55,931 bases of DNA. Origin: Dawidia cretensis. GTDB lineage: Bacteria; Bacteroidota; Bacteroidia; Cytophagales; Cyclobacteriaceae. A program made the position numbers and the translations under genes. Below, in pieces: positions 8,237 through 16,804 of the stretch; position 1 is the stretch's first letter, and each line of letters opens with the position of its first letter. Location of the stretch: NCBI RefSeq assembly GCF_018598175.1, contig NZ_JAHESE010000039.1, forward strand, positions 1-55,931. The letters run 5' to 3'. The notes under the pieces were generated by a model. The model did no database searches and was not told the origin of the DNA. It worked only from the letters and a program-made list of their open reading frames with translations.

Positions 8237-10338
8237 TGTTTTTTAGATTGATTTATTTGATCGTTTATTATATAAAAGCTTTCTTCTATGTATATGTCCT
8301 GTAACAGCCGGTTTATCCAGGCGGTGTTGATATTTTTTTTATAATCGTCGGCAGGATCGGCCACCACATCACCTGGTAGCAGGTTTATGCGATAGGCCGT
8401 TGTACCGCGTGTTACAGTGGCGCCGGTCGCGAGGGTTTGTTCCTTTTGACTGGCGGCCAGCATATCTTTAAACAACAACGACTCGCTGTCGCCATCCTTC
8501 TGCATGAGCCCGGTTGCGTAGTATTGCTGTTGTTTGAATGCTCCGGAAGCTGCCACACGCTCGTCACTTTTCGCACGCACCACTTTCAGCGGTAGGAACA
8601 GAAGCGGATCGTAGTATGTCTTTTTTTGTACCGAGTCGGATGGCAGTGTATGCTCCATGTCTTGTTCGCGAACCGGCAAGGCACTTAACAGATCCGGCAG
8701 CTGAATATCGGGCACTACGCCTTTGCGTTGTATGGTTTTGCCGTTGATGCGATAGATCTTCTGCACGGTTATAGCCGTATAGCCGAAGGGGCTTTTCGTT
8801 ACACCGTTGAATTTAGAGCTTGTGTTTTTAGGATCCAGTGGGTGAATCACCTGCGCCGTTGCCTTGCCACACGTGCGACTTCCAACAATAATAGCGCGAT
8901 GATAATCTTTTAAGGCCGCCGCCAGGAACTCCGATGCCGATGCACTGAGCGCGTTTACCATCAATACCAGCGGGCCGTTATAGATCGTGCCACGATTTAT
9001 GTCTTTCACGGTTACGATATCGCCTCCTTTGTTTTTCAGTAGCCCGATTGGCCCGGCATCTATAAAGATGCCCGCCATCGCTACGGCCTCTTGTAAAGAT
9101 CCACCGCCGTTAAAGCGAACATCGAGCACTATACCTTCTATGTTTTCCTTTTTCAATTTAAGTATTGCCGCCGCCACATCGTTCGCACTCTTCGACCCTT
9201 CGGTACCGTTCCAGTCCGTATAAAATCCAGGCAGATATATATATCCTATTTTCCGTTCGTCGCCCTGCAGGACGAAGCTTTTCACGATATTATCATCGTC
9301 GGACATTTTCTCCTTTTTCAGGAGTGCTTTTGTTTGCTGACCACCCGGGCCATGAAGCTCTATTTCCAATGCCTGATGATTTGATTCGTCGAGTATAAGC
9401 CCGGCCTCGTGCGTATCGAGGCCGGCAAGCTCTACCCAGTTACCTCCTTCCCATCGCAGCCGGTCGAGCACATCGCCGGTGTGGATCGCTCCCGACTTCC
9501 AGGCGGGGCCCCCTGGAGTAAGCTGATCTACTATCAGGTCGCCCACGTCGTTGGTCTTCAGCTGAAATCCGAACAGGTATCCTTCCGTGCTCAGCTCGCT
9601 CATAAAATCTTCCATTTCCTTGGGCGAGAAGTAGTTCGTATGGGCATCGATGGCATTGGCCAGCGCCCGGAGCAGGGTTATTCCCACGTAATTCTCAAAG
9701 CCGGCGGCGTTGTTTATTACACGATTGAGCCGGGCAAGGTTTATTGTTTTTACCAGGTTGCGTGTAGCCGGCTCCTGGTTTTTCAGGAATATCGCTTCGG
9801 GATCAACGGTATTCCTGCTCCTCGTGTTTGTTAAACGGACGAGCGTTTCGTATTTAAGCAACAGACGCCAGCGCTCAAAAATAAAGGCTTCGTCTTTCGT
9901 CCAGAGGGTGTCTTCCCTATAGATTTCCTTTGCGCTGAAATCGAACGCGCGTTGTGTACCCTGGTTTATTGCCTGCGTAGCACGGGCAAGAGCCTTTTGG
10001 TAACCTTTGGTGGCTGCCGGCAGGAAGTTCCAGCTTTTGCCGTTTATTTCGTCATCGAGCTTGTCGCGATAGGTTTTCAGGGCTTGCACCTCGCCGTCAG
10101 TAAAGATGAGACGCTCCGGATCGAGGCCGTCAATAAAAAGGTCGAACACGGCTGCGGAAAATGTATCGTCTATCGCCGGCGGGCTGTAGTGCTCGGCTAC
10201 GATCTTGTTTTTGAGCAGGAAGGCCTCTGTCTTAAAATTCATTGTTGCCGGTACATGTCCCTGTGCCCGGACACCGGTACAGATCGCTGCAAGCTCCAGT
10301 GTTAGGAGTAACAGGCGACGAAACGAAATACGATACAT
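8233..10338 (-). CDS. Carboxy-terminal processing protease, S41 family (Prc/Tsp-like)
   Basis: A 701-residue periplasmic serine protease. Order: signal peptide (about 1-25), Tsp N-terminal helical domain (about 35-240), PDZ domain (about 245-345; TEGYLFGFQL, LTPGGPAWKSG), S41 catalytic core (about 355-550) and the C-terminal tail-specific-protease extension. The Ser-Lys triad fits Prc spacing: Ser467 (in NALSASASE), Asp478 and Lys492 (in TCGKATAQ), separated by 11 and 25 residues as in E. coli Tsp. It degrades or trims periplasmic and lipoproteins from the C-terminus. It is the first gene of a two-gene operon with the helical surface protein. Confidence 0.93.
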   Translation of the reverse strand: MYRISFRRLLLLTLELAAICTGVRAQGHVPATMNFKTEAFLLKNKIVAEHYSPPAIDDTFSAAVFDLFIDGLDPERLIFTDGEVQALKTYRDKLDDEINGKSWNFLPAATKGYQKALARATQAINQGTQRAFDFSAKEIYREDTLWTKDEAFIFERWRLLLKYETLVRLTNTRSRNTVDPEAIFLKNQEPATRNLVKTINLARLNRVINNAAGFENYVGITLLRALANAIDAHTNYFSPKEMEDFMSELSTEGYLFGFQLKTNDVGDLIVDQLTPGGPAWKSGAIHTGDVLDRLRWEGGNWVELAGLDTHEAGLILDESNHQALEIELHGPGGQQTKALLKKEKMSDDDNIVKSFVLQGDERKIGYIYLPGFYTDWNGTEGSKSANDVAAAILKLKKENIEGIVLDVRFNGGGSLQEAVAMAGIFIDAGPIGLLKNKGGDIVTVKDINRGTIYNGPLVLMVNALSASASEFLAAALKDYHRAIIVGSRTCGKATAQVIHPLDPKNTSSKFNGVTKSPFGYTAITVQKIYRINGKTIQRKGVVPDIQLPDLLSALPVREQDMEHTLPSDSVQKKTYYDPLLFLPLKVVRAKSDERVAASGAFKQQQYYATGLMQKDGDSESLLFKDMLAASQKEQTLATGATVTRGTTAYRINLLPGDVVADPADDYKKNINTAWINRLLQDIYIEESFYIINDQINQSKKQ

Positions 10339-10459
10339 GGGCGTGAATATACTGAAAACAACCGCTTCGTGTGGTTATGGTTGATGATTATATCTGCCGG
10401 TCCCGGAAGAAATTTGATAGGGTTGGTAATTGGCGAAAAGGGGCAACAGACGCGGCGAT

Positions 10460-10909
10460 TTAGGGCAGCTTTTTCCTTTTATTATACCCTAACGCGGCGC
10501 CCATGCCAAAGATCATGTGTGCAATGAGGAGTTGTTTGTAGTGGCCGGTATAGTCGGTTTTGGGCGGGTGGGGGTGAAGCCTGAACGTCAACATCCAGCC
10601 GCCGATACCGACCAGGCCACTGATGGTGCCTAGTAACAAACCGTTTGTCAAGGTTGGTTTGCCGAGGTTGCGCTGCCAGAGCTGATCGTAGGCCGTTGTG
10701 AAAAGCATACCTACACCGTAGTGCACCAGCCAGCCAGCCGGGCTTTTGGTGGGTATAGATTGATCGCCGGGGAGGCGGTCCAACAGCTTGTTGAGGAGCT
10801 CGGGCTCGCGGAATTGTTTGCGTTGGTGGTGTGAGACTGCGTAACTGAATGCTGTCATCAATGTAGTGCCGGTGATCGCGGCGCGTGCGACTTTGTCAAG
10901 CTGTATCAT
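10460..10909 (-). CDS. Hypothetical membrane protein
   Basis: A 149-residue protein that I do not recognise. The start at 10909 (MIQLDKVARAAITG) is chosen because the longer open frame upstream runs through the terminator at 10918-10942 and across the DUF6496 gene. About four hydrophobic stretches are seen, near residues 8-25, 63-80, 88-108 and 127-142, with a basic C-terminus (YNKRKKLP). The GTxxMTxFSY start and a GWLVHYGVGMLF motif suggest a small four-helix inner-membrane protein. It lies alone between the S41 operon and the DUF6496 gene. Confidence 0.6.
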   Translation of the reverse strand: MIQLDKVARAAITGTTLMTAFSYAVSHHQRKQFREPELLNKLLDRLPGDQSIPTKSPAGWLVHYGVGMLFTTAYDQLWQRNLGKPTLTNGLLLGTISGLVGIGGWMLTFRLHPHPPKTDYTGHYKQLLIAHMIFGMGAALGYNKRKKLP

Positions 10910-10917
10910 AGACCTAT

Positions 10918-10942
10918 AAAAAAGGGCCTGTATGACAGGCCC
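10918..10942 (-). terminator. Intrinsic terminator of the DUF6496 gene
   Basis: On the minus strand an 8-bp stem (GGGCCTGT / ACAGGCCC, 10924-10942) with a 3-base loop is followed by six T. It lies 28 bases after the stop of the gene at 10971-11255 and just before the next start at 10909. Confidence 0.8.
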
Positions 10943-10970
10943 GGTGAAACATACTAAATTTGTCGAGCCG

Positions 10971-11255
10971 TTAACGTGACCGTTTTTTTGTTGTTTTTTT
11001 CGCGGTCTTTCTGGCCGTTCTTTTTTTCGCGGTTTTCTTCGCTGGTCCACGACCGGTTTTTTTTGCGGTCTTCTTCGCGCCTTTTTTTGCCGGCACTTTT
11101 GCGCCGGCCTTGCGGGCTTCGGACAAGCCAATTGCAATGGCTTGTTTGCGGCTTGTTACTTTCTTACCGCTGCGTCCACTCTTCAGCGTGCCTTTTTTCT
11201 TTTCATGCATAGCACGTCCGACTTTCGTTTGTGCTTTTTTCGAATACTTTGCCAT
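10971..11255 (-). CDS. DUF6496 protein with histone-H1-like lysine-rich tail
   Basis: A 94-residue, extremely basic protein. Residues 1-52 (starting MAKYSKKAQTKVGRAMHEKKK, then KSGRSGKKVTSRKQAIAIGLSEARKAG) match the DUF6496 domain found in many bacteria. Residues 53-94 are an Ala-Lys-Thr-rich tail with repeated KKTAKK units like the C-terminal domain of eukaryotic histone H1 and bacterial Hc1/AlgP-type proteins. It probably binds nucleic acid or polyanions in the cytoplasm; this is inferred from composition. It is monocistronic, with its own terminator. Confidence 0.85.
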   Translation of the reverse strand: MAKYSKKAQTKVGRAMHEKKKGTLKSGRSGKKVTSRKQAIAIGLSEARKAGAKVPAKKGAKKTAKKTGRGPAKKTAKKRTARKTAKKTTKKRSR

Positions 11256-11372
11256 AGTCGTATTTGTTTAAGCGTGTAATTACGATGGCTTGCGAAATAA
11301 TTATACCCGGCATGCCACGAATGTGGCGGCACGGTATTTTCCCGGCATGGGTAAGAACGTAAACAACCCTCC

Positions 11373-11891
11373 ATGAAGCATCTTGTTCTGACGATATTAC
11401 TGTTGGTGTCGGCAAGTGCCGCGACACTGGCTCAGTCTGGGCGAAAGGCACAAACGACTATGAAGAAATATACCCGTGTACCGGCAGGCTACCTGATGGT
11501 GTTGCGCCAGGGCGATAGCATTTTGAATGAGATCGAGGCGTTGGCGCAGGCGGAGAAGATTCCGTCGGCGACGTTTAATGGGATGGGGTTTGTGAATATC
11601 ACGTTCGGGTTCTTTGATTTTAAGACGCGGCAATACGACCCGAAAGAGTTTCGCGATGTGGAGCTGGCCTCGATGCAGGGTACGATTGCCTGGCAGAAGG
11701 GCAAGGTGTCTTTGCATGCGCACGGTGTGGTGACGGATAAATCGTTTCAGGCGTATGGCGGGCACATTCTGAAAGGGGCTGTTGGTACCGGGTCGGTGGA
11801 GATATTAGTGACGGTGCATGATCAACGGCTGGAGCGGGTGTTTGAGGATGCGCTCGGCGCGAATGTGTTGAGCCTGGAGGGGACGAAGTGA
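11373..11891 (+). CDS. Exported PPC (DUF296) domain protein
   Basis: A 172-residue protein with a signal peptide (about 1-20, ...AATLAQ) followed by a PPC/DUF296 domain (about 31-165). The family's features are visible: SATFNGMGFVNITFGFFD, the HAHGVV motif with likely metal-binding His residues, and YGGHILKGAVGTGSVEI. PPC domains occur as DNA-binding partners in plant AHL proteins and as stand-alone trimers of unknown role in bacteria. The signal peptide here argues against a DNA-binding role and for a periplasmic one. It faces the GAF kinase gene convergently across repeat copy A. Confidence 0.85.
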   Translation: MKHLVLTILLLVSASAATLAQSGRKAQTTMKKYTRVPAGYLMVLRQGDSILNEIEALAQAEKIPSATFNGMGFVNITFGFFDFKTRQYDPKEFRDVELASMQGTIAWQKGKVSLHAHGVVTDKSFQAYGGHILKGAVGTGSVEILVTVHDQRLERVFEDALGANVLSLEGTK

Positions 11892-11892
11892 G

Positions 11893-11970
11893 TCGGCAGT
11901 TTGAAGACTGCCATCATAGTGGGTCCAAGTCGCCCTCCCTTCGGTCGGAAGACCAGAACCAGACCTTCGG
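11893..11970 (-). repeat. Two-hairpin dispersed element, copy A
   Basis: One of four copies of a structured repeat. Plus-strand view: hairpin 1 is GGCAGT-ttgaag-ACTGCC (11895-11912). A half of hairpin 2 starts CCAAGT at 11925 and contains the string CGCCCTCCCTTCGGTCGGAA shared with copy D. It ends just before the stop codon (11971-11973) of the minus-strand GAF kinase. The GAAC-CAGACC edge also matches copy D. Confidence 0.75.
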
Positions 11971-13185
11971 TCAGGTCTTTGGTAATGCTATGTAGAAGGT
12001 TGCGCCGTTGCCTTCTTCGGCATGGGCGCGGATCGATCCGCCGTGTTTGGTGATGATGCGTTGTACGATGGAGAGGCCGATGCCTGTTCCTTCAAATTCC
12101 CGGGGTGAGTGCAGGCGTTGGAATACGCCGAATAGTTTGTGGGCATAGTCCATGTTGAAGCCTACACCGTTGTCTTTGATGTAGTAGATAATTTCCCCTG
12201 GCTCTTCGTAGAAGCCGATCTCAATCAGGGTTCTTTCCTGGCGGCGTGTATATTTTACCGCATTTGAAATGAGGTTTATCCATACTTGCTGCAGCAGTGC
12301 GGCGTCGGCCTGAATGGATGGCAGCGTGTGAATGGTGAAGTCGATGTTGCGGCTGGGGCCTTCGGCTTCCTGGGCAGCCTTGCAGACGGCGTGGACCAGG
12401 TCGTTTACCGATATTATTGTTTTGATGAGAGGCTTTTGCCCCATGCGGAAAAATGCCAGCAGGTCGTCGATGAGCTGGTTCATGTGTTTGGCATTGGCCA
12501 TCACGCGTTGTGCGATACCTTTGCCGGTTTCACTCATGCCGTCGAGGTGATTTTCCAGCAGTATGTGCAGGTAGCCGTCGATGGAGCGCAGTGGCGCGCG
12601 CAGGTCGTGCGATACGGAATAGGAGAATGCTTCGAGCTCTTTGTTGGCGGTCTCCAGCTGCGTTGTACGCTCTTGTACGCGGGCTTCCAGCGAGCGGTAT
12701 AGCTCGATGTTCTCCAGGGTGACGGCCGTGATGTCGGCGAGGGATTGCAGCAGCTTCATTTCGGCCGCGTCGGGCATATGTCGGGTGGCCCAATAGTTGC
12801 CGATGGCGCCCATGGGGTTCTGTGTGCGGATGGGGACCATGGCCAGGCTTTTCACGAATGTGGGCCGATAGGCTTCGACGGGTATGCGCGGGTCGTTGTA
12901 GACATCTTCGATAACGATGACCTGGCGGTTCACCATTGCCCAGCCGCTTATGCAGGTGTCCTGCGGGAAGCGGCTGCCTTTCCAGAGCGGCGAGATGGCA
13001 TCTTCGTCGGCATAGAAGCACAGGTCGCCGTCGCGTAGCACAAAGGTTGCGCCGTCGGCGCCGGTGAGCTTGCGGGCGGCGGTGCGTACGATGCGCGTGA
13101 CGGTTTCCAGGTCTCGTGCCAGCGATAACTCCTGTACGGCGGTGACCAGCAGGTCGACACTGGGGTTTTCGACTATAGTTTGCAT
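11971..13185 (-). CDS. GAF-domain sensor histidine kinase
   Basis: A 404-residue soluble kinase. The start at 13185 is preferred over the ATG at 13227 because the domain begins immediately after it. Order: GAF domain (about 1-158, with the SGWAMVNRQVIVIEDVYNDPR core), coiled segment (160-185), HisKA with phospho-acceptor His193 (SYSVSHDLRAPLR), and HATPase with N box (WINLISNAVKYT), G1 (DNGVGFN) and GTGIGLSI. There is no membrane segment, so it senses a cytoplasmic signal or is driven by the stressosome genes upstream. It is the last gene of that minus-strand cluster. A 119-base gap before it with a TATTTTCG motif could hold a separate promoter. Confidence 0.9.
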   Translation of the reverse strand: MQTIVENPSVDLLVTAVQELSLARDLETVTRIVRTAARKLTGADGATFVLRDGDLCFYADEDAISPLWKGSRFPQDTCISGWAMVNRQVIVIEDVYNDPRIPVEAYRPTFVKSLAMVPIRTQNPMGAIGNYWATRHMPDAAEMKLLQSLADITAVTLENIELYRSLEARVQERTTQLETANKELEAFSYSVSHDLRAPLRSIDGYLHILLENHLDGMSETGKGIAQRVMANAKHMNQLIDDLLAFFRMGQKPLIKTIISVNDLVHAVCKAAQEAEGPSRNIDFTIHTLPSIQADAALLQQVWINLISNAVKYTRRQERTLIEIGFYEEPGEIIYYIKDNGVGFNMDYAHKLFGVFQRLHSPREFEGTGIGLSIVQRIITKHGGSIRAHAEEGNGATFYIALPKT

Positions 13186-13304
13186 GGGAAGAAGTATTCG
13201 CAATGGAAGATACGAAAATAAATGCAAGTAACAGTAGCCTACAGCGTTGGCACGCTAAGCGAGTCGTGTTTGTTACCGTTTGGCGAAGCGGGTTGGGAGG
13301 GGCC

Positions 13305-13724
13305 TTACGACGATTGGCGCAGCTCGTCCTGCAGCATCTGCCGGAAGCGTTCTACCATGAAGGTACCGTCTTGCAGGGTGAACGGTTTTACAAAGTAGTC
13401 GCGGGCGCCTTGTTCCAGGCATTGCTGGCGCTCGTGATCGTTGTTGGAGGTCGAGTAGATCACGACGTGTATGTGACGGAGGTCTGGTAGCTCTTTGAGC
13501 ATGGTCAGGGTTTGCAAGCCGTTGAGCACGGGCATGTTGAGGTCGAGTACAATGAGGGCAGGCAGGCCGTTGGTCGGTAGCGCTGCCAGGTAGGTGAGCG
13601 CTTCTTCGCCGTTTTCGCGAAAGACGACGGCGTCGCCCAGGCCTGCTTCGGTGAAGTACTCCTGCATGATGAAGTGATCTTCCGGGTCATCGTCTACGAC
13701 GAGTATTTTATAGTCGTGGTTCAT
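13305..13724 (-). CDS. CheY-like single-domain response regulator
   Basis: A 139-residue receiver domain without output domain. Acidic pocket DDD (11-13), phospho-acceptor Asp61 (IVLDLNMP), Ser/Thr of YSTSNN near 91-92 and Lys113 (YFVKPF) are all present. The style resembles Rcp1-type receivers that pair with phytochrome-like kinases. Its start overlaps the stop of the PAS kinase by 4 bases (ATGA), so the two are probably cognate partners. The downstream target is unknown, since no DNA-binding output is present. Confidence 0.92.
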   Translation of the reverse strand: MNHDYKILVVDDDPEDHFIMQEYFTEAGLGDAVVFRENGEEALTYLAALPTNGLPALIVLDLNMPVLNGLQTLTMLKELPDLRHIHVVIYSTSNNDHERQQCLEQGARDYFVKPFTLQDGTFMVERFRQMLQDELRQSS

Positions 13725-15373
13725 GCTGTATGGATATACGATTGTTGGGAGAGGGGCAGTGTTACCAGGAAGCTGGCATATTGGCCGGCTTCGGCGGAGG
13801 CGCTGATGCTGCCGTGGTGGAGCTCGGCAATACGTTTGCAGATGGAAAGGCCGATGCCGGTACCAGGATACCGCGCGCGGCTATGCAGGCGTTCGAATAG
13901 CTCGAAGATACGATCTTGTTGTTTGGGGTCGAAGCCGATGCCGTTATCGCGTACGGTGATGGCGAGCGCGTCGGGCGTTTGCAAACAGGTAATGTCGATC
14001 TGGGGTGTCACGCCGGTCCTGGCGTATTTCAAGGCATTCGACAGGAGGTTGCTGAAGAGCTGGCGGAGTTTGAGCGCATTGCCCCGAATCATGGGCAGTG
14101 GCTGTTTACGCACGATGGCGCCTTTGTCTCGGATCGCGATCTCAAAATCCTTCAGTAAGTCTTCGAGTATAGTATCGAGGTTTACGTCACCGAATTCAAA
14201 CTCGTGCTGGTTAAGCTCGGAGTATGCCAGCAGGTCATGAATTAACTCCTTCATGCGTCCGGCGGCCTGGGTCATGTTGTTGAGGACCTGTACGCCGCTG
14301 GCATCGATGGTGTCGCGGTATTTTTGCTGCAGTACGTCGGCATAGAAGAACAGCTTTCGGAGCGGTTCCTGTAAGTCGTGCGAGGCGAGGTGCGCGAACT
14401 GCTCCAGCTCGTAGTTGCTGCGGTTGAGCGCTTCGATCTTCAGTTCCAGCTGTTGCTGATGGTATACCAGTTTTTGCTGGGTATCTTTTAATTCGGTGTT
14501 GTCTTTTAATGTTTGCTCGACCTGCTTTTGCGCGTGGATGTCGACGATAAAGCCGATCCATTGTGTCGTCATGTCGCGATCGTTCTCGGCCGGCAGAATA
14601 CTGATCATGTGCCAGAGGTATTTGTCGGTGCTCTTTTGCCGCAGCCGGTATTGTGCGCGCAACGGCTTTTTTTGTATCAGCAGCTGGTTGAGGTCGGAGG
14701 CCATGCGGTGCTGGTCGTCAGTGTGTAGCACCTGCTGCCAGCTGGCGATGTCGAGCTGGGTGAGGGGGATGCCGAGGAAGTCTTGCAGCCACTTGTTGGA
14801 GAAGGTGATCGTGCCGAGGTGGTTCACGGAGAAGATCATGAGTGGCAATCGGTCGGACAGGAAACGGTAAGACGCTTCGCTTTCGCGCAAGCGTTGGGCG
14901 AGGTCTTGCAGTTGGATGTTTTTGCGGCGGATCTCGTCGTAGGGTGAGATGGGCGGTTCTTCGGCGAAGTATTGGGTAAACGATTCGAGCTTCGATGCGC
15001 TGATAATGCCGGCGAAGTTGATCTCCAGGTGGATGCTTACTTCGATGCGGGGGCCATTGCGTACAACCTTTACGTTGTCGGCCAGGCGCTTGGCGTACGA
15101 TACGGCTTCCTGCCATCTGTCGGTGTAGGGCGCGGTGTCGTAGATTATGGCGGTGACTTGCTTGCGGTTGGCTTTGAGGAAGTCGATGCCCAGCATCATA
15201 AAGGCTTCCGCGCCGGACTCGATGGCGCAACGGGCGATCTCGGAGACCGCGGTGGCAAAGGTCGTTTGTACGGAAAGCGAGAGGCCACACAGTTCGGCGA
15301 GTTTCATAGACCGCTTGTGAGCCAGGATCAGGTCCATTTCATTTTCGAGGCTTACACGTACGATCTCTTTCAT
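13721..15373 (-). CDS. Histidine kinase with degenerate RsbT-like N-terminal domain and PAS
   Basis: A 550-residue soluble protein. Residues 1-130 resemble an RsbT/RsbW-type GHKL domain but lack key residues. The N-box Asn is Cys49 (SEIARC), and the DxGxG box is reduced to Asp79-Thr-Ala-Pro. It should not bind or hydrolyse ATP normally. Then come a linker helix, PAS (about 165-285), coiled coil (285-322), HisKA with His332 (HLASHDLQEPLRK) and HATPase with DNGIGFD and GTGIGLSI. It sits directly after the RsbX-like gene (4-base overlap) and before its response regulator. The dead RsbT-like domain may dock onto RsbR/RsbS, making this kinase the output of the stressosome (inference). Confidence 0.85.
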   Translation of the reverse strand: MKEIVRVSLENEMDLILAHKRSMKLAELCGLSLSVQTTFATAVSEIARCAIESGAEAFMMLGIDFLKANRKQVTAIIYDTAPYTDRWQEAVSYAKRLADNVKVVRNGPRIEVSIHLEINFAGIISASKLESFTQYFAEEPPISPYDEIRRKNIQLQDLAQRLRESEASYRFLSDRLPLMIFSVNHLGTITFSNKWLQDFLGIPLTQLDIASWQQVLHTDDQHRMASDLNQLLIQKKPLRAQYRLRQKSTDKYLWHMISILPAENDRDMTTQWIGFIVDIHAQKQVEQTLKDNTELKDTQQKLVYHQQQLELKIEALNRSNYELEQFAHLASHDLQEPLRKLFFYADVLQQKYRDTIDASGVQVLNNMTQAAGRMKELIHDLLAYSELNQHEFEFGDVNLDTILEDLLKDFEIAIRDKGAIVRKQPLPMIRGNALKLRQLFSNLLSNALKYARTGVTPQIDITCLQTPDALAITVRDNGIGFDPKQQDRIFELFERLHSRARYPGTGIGLSICKRIAELHHGSISASAEAGQYASFLVTLPLSQQSYIHTA

Positions 15374-16395
15374 CGGCTCGGGTTGACGGTGGCTATGAGG
15401 ATGGAGGCGTCGTCGTTACGGCGCGAAAAATCTTTATAAAGGCATGCTGCCAGAATGATCGTATCGTGTTTGAAGACGGAGGGGTATTTGGTGATGTCCC
15501 AGCGTGTGCGGATGCCATCGGAGCAGAGAATGAGGTGTTGGTTCTTTTCACCGGGAATGCGGGCATCTTTCATGGTGCCGGGGATGTTGAGACCAATGAT
15601 GCCATTATAGGACATGTAATTTTTGAATTCGAGGCCGGTGTAGGTGCGGTTGCTGATGTTGCCAATACCACAAAAGGTCCACTCATTGTCCGTTTTATTA
15701 TACGATGCGATTGTCCCGACCATACCCCGCGTTTTTCTTACCTGCTCGTGCACATACCGGAGCATTTCCACGGGCGATTCCGTCTGTGTGGATTGAAATG
15801 CTTGCAGTCCGGCCGTCGCCGCCTCGTGCGCCGCCTCGCCATGCCCCAGACCGTCGGCAACGAAAATACGCACGCCGTTTTTTTCATGTTTGACCAGGTG
15901 CCCGTCACCTGAGACTGTCTCGCCCGGTTTGGGAACGTTGAAACTGCGGATGCGGATATTCGCCTTTGCTGCCGGCTCACGCTTTGTTGCTGCTATTTGT
16001 GCGTAAACAATTGTGCCCCAGCCTTTGAGGGAGTATAGCTCGAAGGTGTCACTCAGGCGTTGTATGGCTCCGAGTCCCTGGCCGAGGGTGTCACGGGTAG
16101 AGATGCCATCTCTTAGCATACGCGCCGGGTCGGTCATGCCCGGGCCGTTGTCGATACACAATACCTCGAGCGCGGGATTGTCCGTACCGTTTAGCACGAT
16201 GCGGTATAGCAGCTCACCGCTGCCGGCGTATTTGATGAGGTTGGATGTAATTTCCGACACGACGATGTCCACTTCGGCAACACGGGTTTTCGGAAATCCG
16301 GCCTGGACCACCCGTGAGTGGATCTCGCGTTTTACGATCGCGACATGACTCCGGTCTTCGACGCTATAGCTGGTGAAGTGTGTGGGATTATCCAT
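15370..16395 (-). CDS. RsbX-like SpoIIE phosphatase fused to an RsbT/W-type ATP-binding domain
   Basis: A 341-residue two-domain protein. Residues 1-138 form a GHKL ATPase domain of anti-sigma kinase type with intact E48/N52 (SEITSNLIKYAG) and D82NGPG86 boxes plus LGQGLGAI. Residues about 150-341 form a SpoIIE/PP2C phosphatase, with D164G, D181GLGHG, CSDGIRTRW and NDDASI as metal sites. In Bacillus stressosomes RsbX resets the system by dephosphorylating RsbR and RsbS; this protein fits that place. The fused kinase-like domain is an elaboration relative to B. subtilis RsbX. It overlaps the rsbT-like gene by 8 bases. Confidence 0.87.
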   Translation of the reverse strand: MDNPTHFTSYSVEDRSHVAIVKREIHSRVVQAGFPKTRVAEVDIVVSEITSNLIKYAGSGELLYRIVLNGTDNPALEVLCIDNGPGMTDPARMLRDGISTRDTLGQGLGAIQRLSDTFELYSLKGWGTIVYAQIAATKREPAAKANIRIRSFNVPKPGETVSGDGHLVKHEKNGVRIFVADGLGHGEAAHEAATAGLQAFQSTQTESPVEMLRYVHEQVRKTRGMVGTIASYNKTDNEWTFCGIGNISNRTYTGLEFKNYMSYNGIIGLNIPGTMKDARIPGEKNQHLILCSDGIRTRWDITKYPSVFKHDTIILAACLYKDFSRRNDDASILIATVNPSR

Positions 16396-16804
16396 TTTTC
16401 CACTTGATCACCGTAACCTTTGTTCCTTCGCCGACGACAGACTGAATGTCAAATTCACTGACCAGGCGCTTGGTGCCGGGCAGCCCCAGCCCCAGGCTTT
16501 TGCCGGTGGAGAAACCGTCTTTCATCGCCAGCGTGACATCCGGTATACCAGGGCCTTTATCTTCAAATATCAGGCGGATGCCGTTTTCTCTGCCTTTGCT
16601 GACTACCTCGATGTACACTTTTCCTCCTTTTCCATATTTCAGCATATTGCGTACCAGCTCGCTGGCCGCCGTGATTAGCTTGGTTTGGTTGACCAATCCC
16701 ATGCCGATCTTCGTGGCGTATTCTTTGACGCGGTTGCGAAAGGGTACAACATCTTGTTCCTTTACGACCGGCATCACGTCCTTATTCAGTATCAGAATAG
16801 TCAT
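16388..16804 (-). CDS. rsbT: RsbT-like serine/threonine kinase of the stressosome
   Basis: A 138-residue GHKL-fold kinase, the size of RsbT. The ATP-binding boxes are intact: E49/N53 in AASELVRNMLKYG, D82KGPGIPD and SLGLGLPGTKRLV. By homology it phosphorylates the conserved Ser/Thr of RsbS and RsbR on stress and is then released to activate a partner. In Bacillus that partner is RsbU; none is adjacent here, so the next gene products (RsbX-like phosphatase and kinases) are the likely targets. It overlaps the rsbS stop by 23 bases, suggesting coupled translation. Confidence 0.9.
   Translation of the reverse strand: MTILILNKDVMPVVKEQDVVPFRNRVKEYATKIGMGLVNQTKLITAASELVRNMLKYGKGGKVYIEVVSKGRENGIRLIFEDKGPGIPDVTLAMKDGFSTGKSLGLGLPGTKRLVSEFDIQSVVGEGTKVTVIKWKNG

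Noticed and set aside
10910-11137. N-terminal extension of the membrane protein frame into the DUF6496 gene
   Set aside because: It would cross a terminator and is an out-of-frame Lys/Arg/Pro-rich shadow of the H1-like tail.
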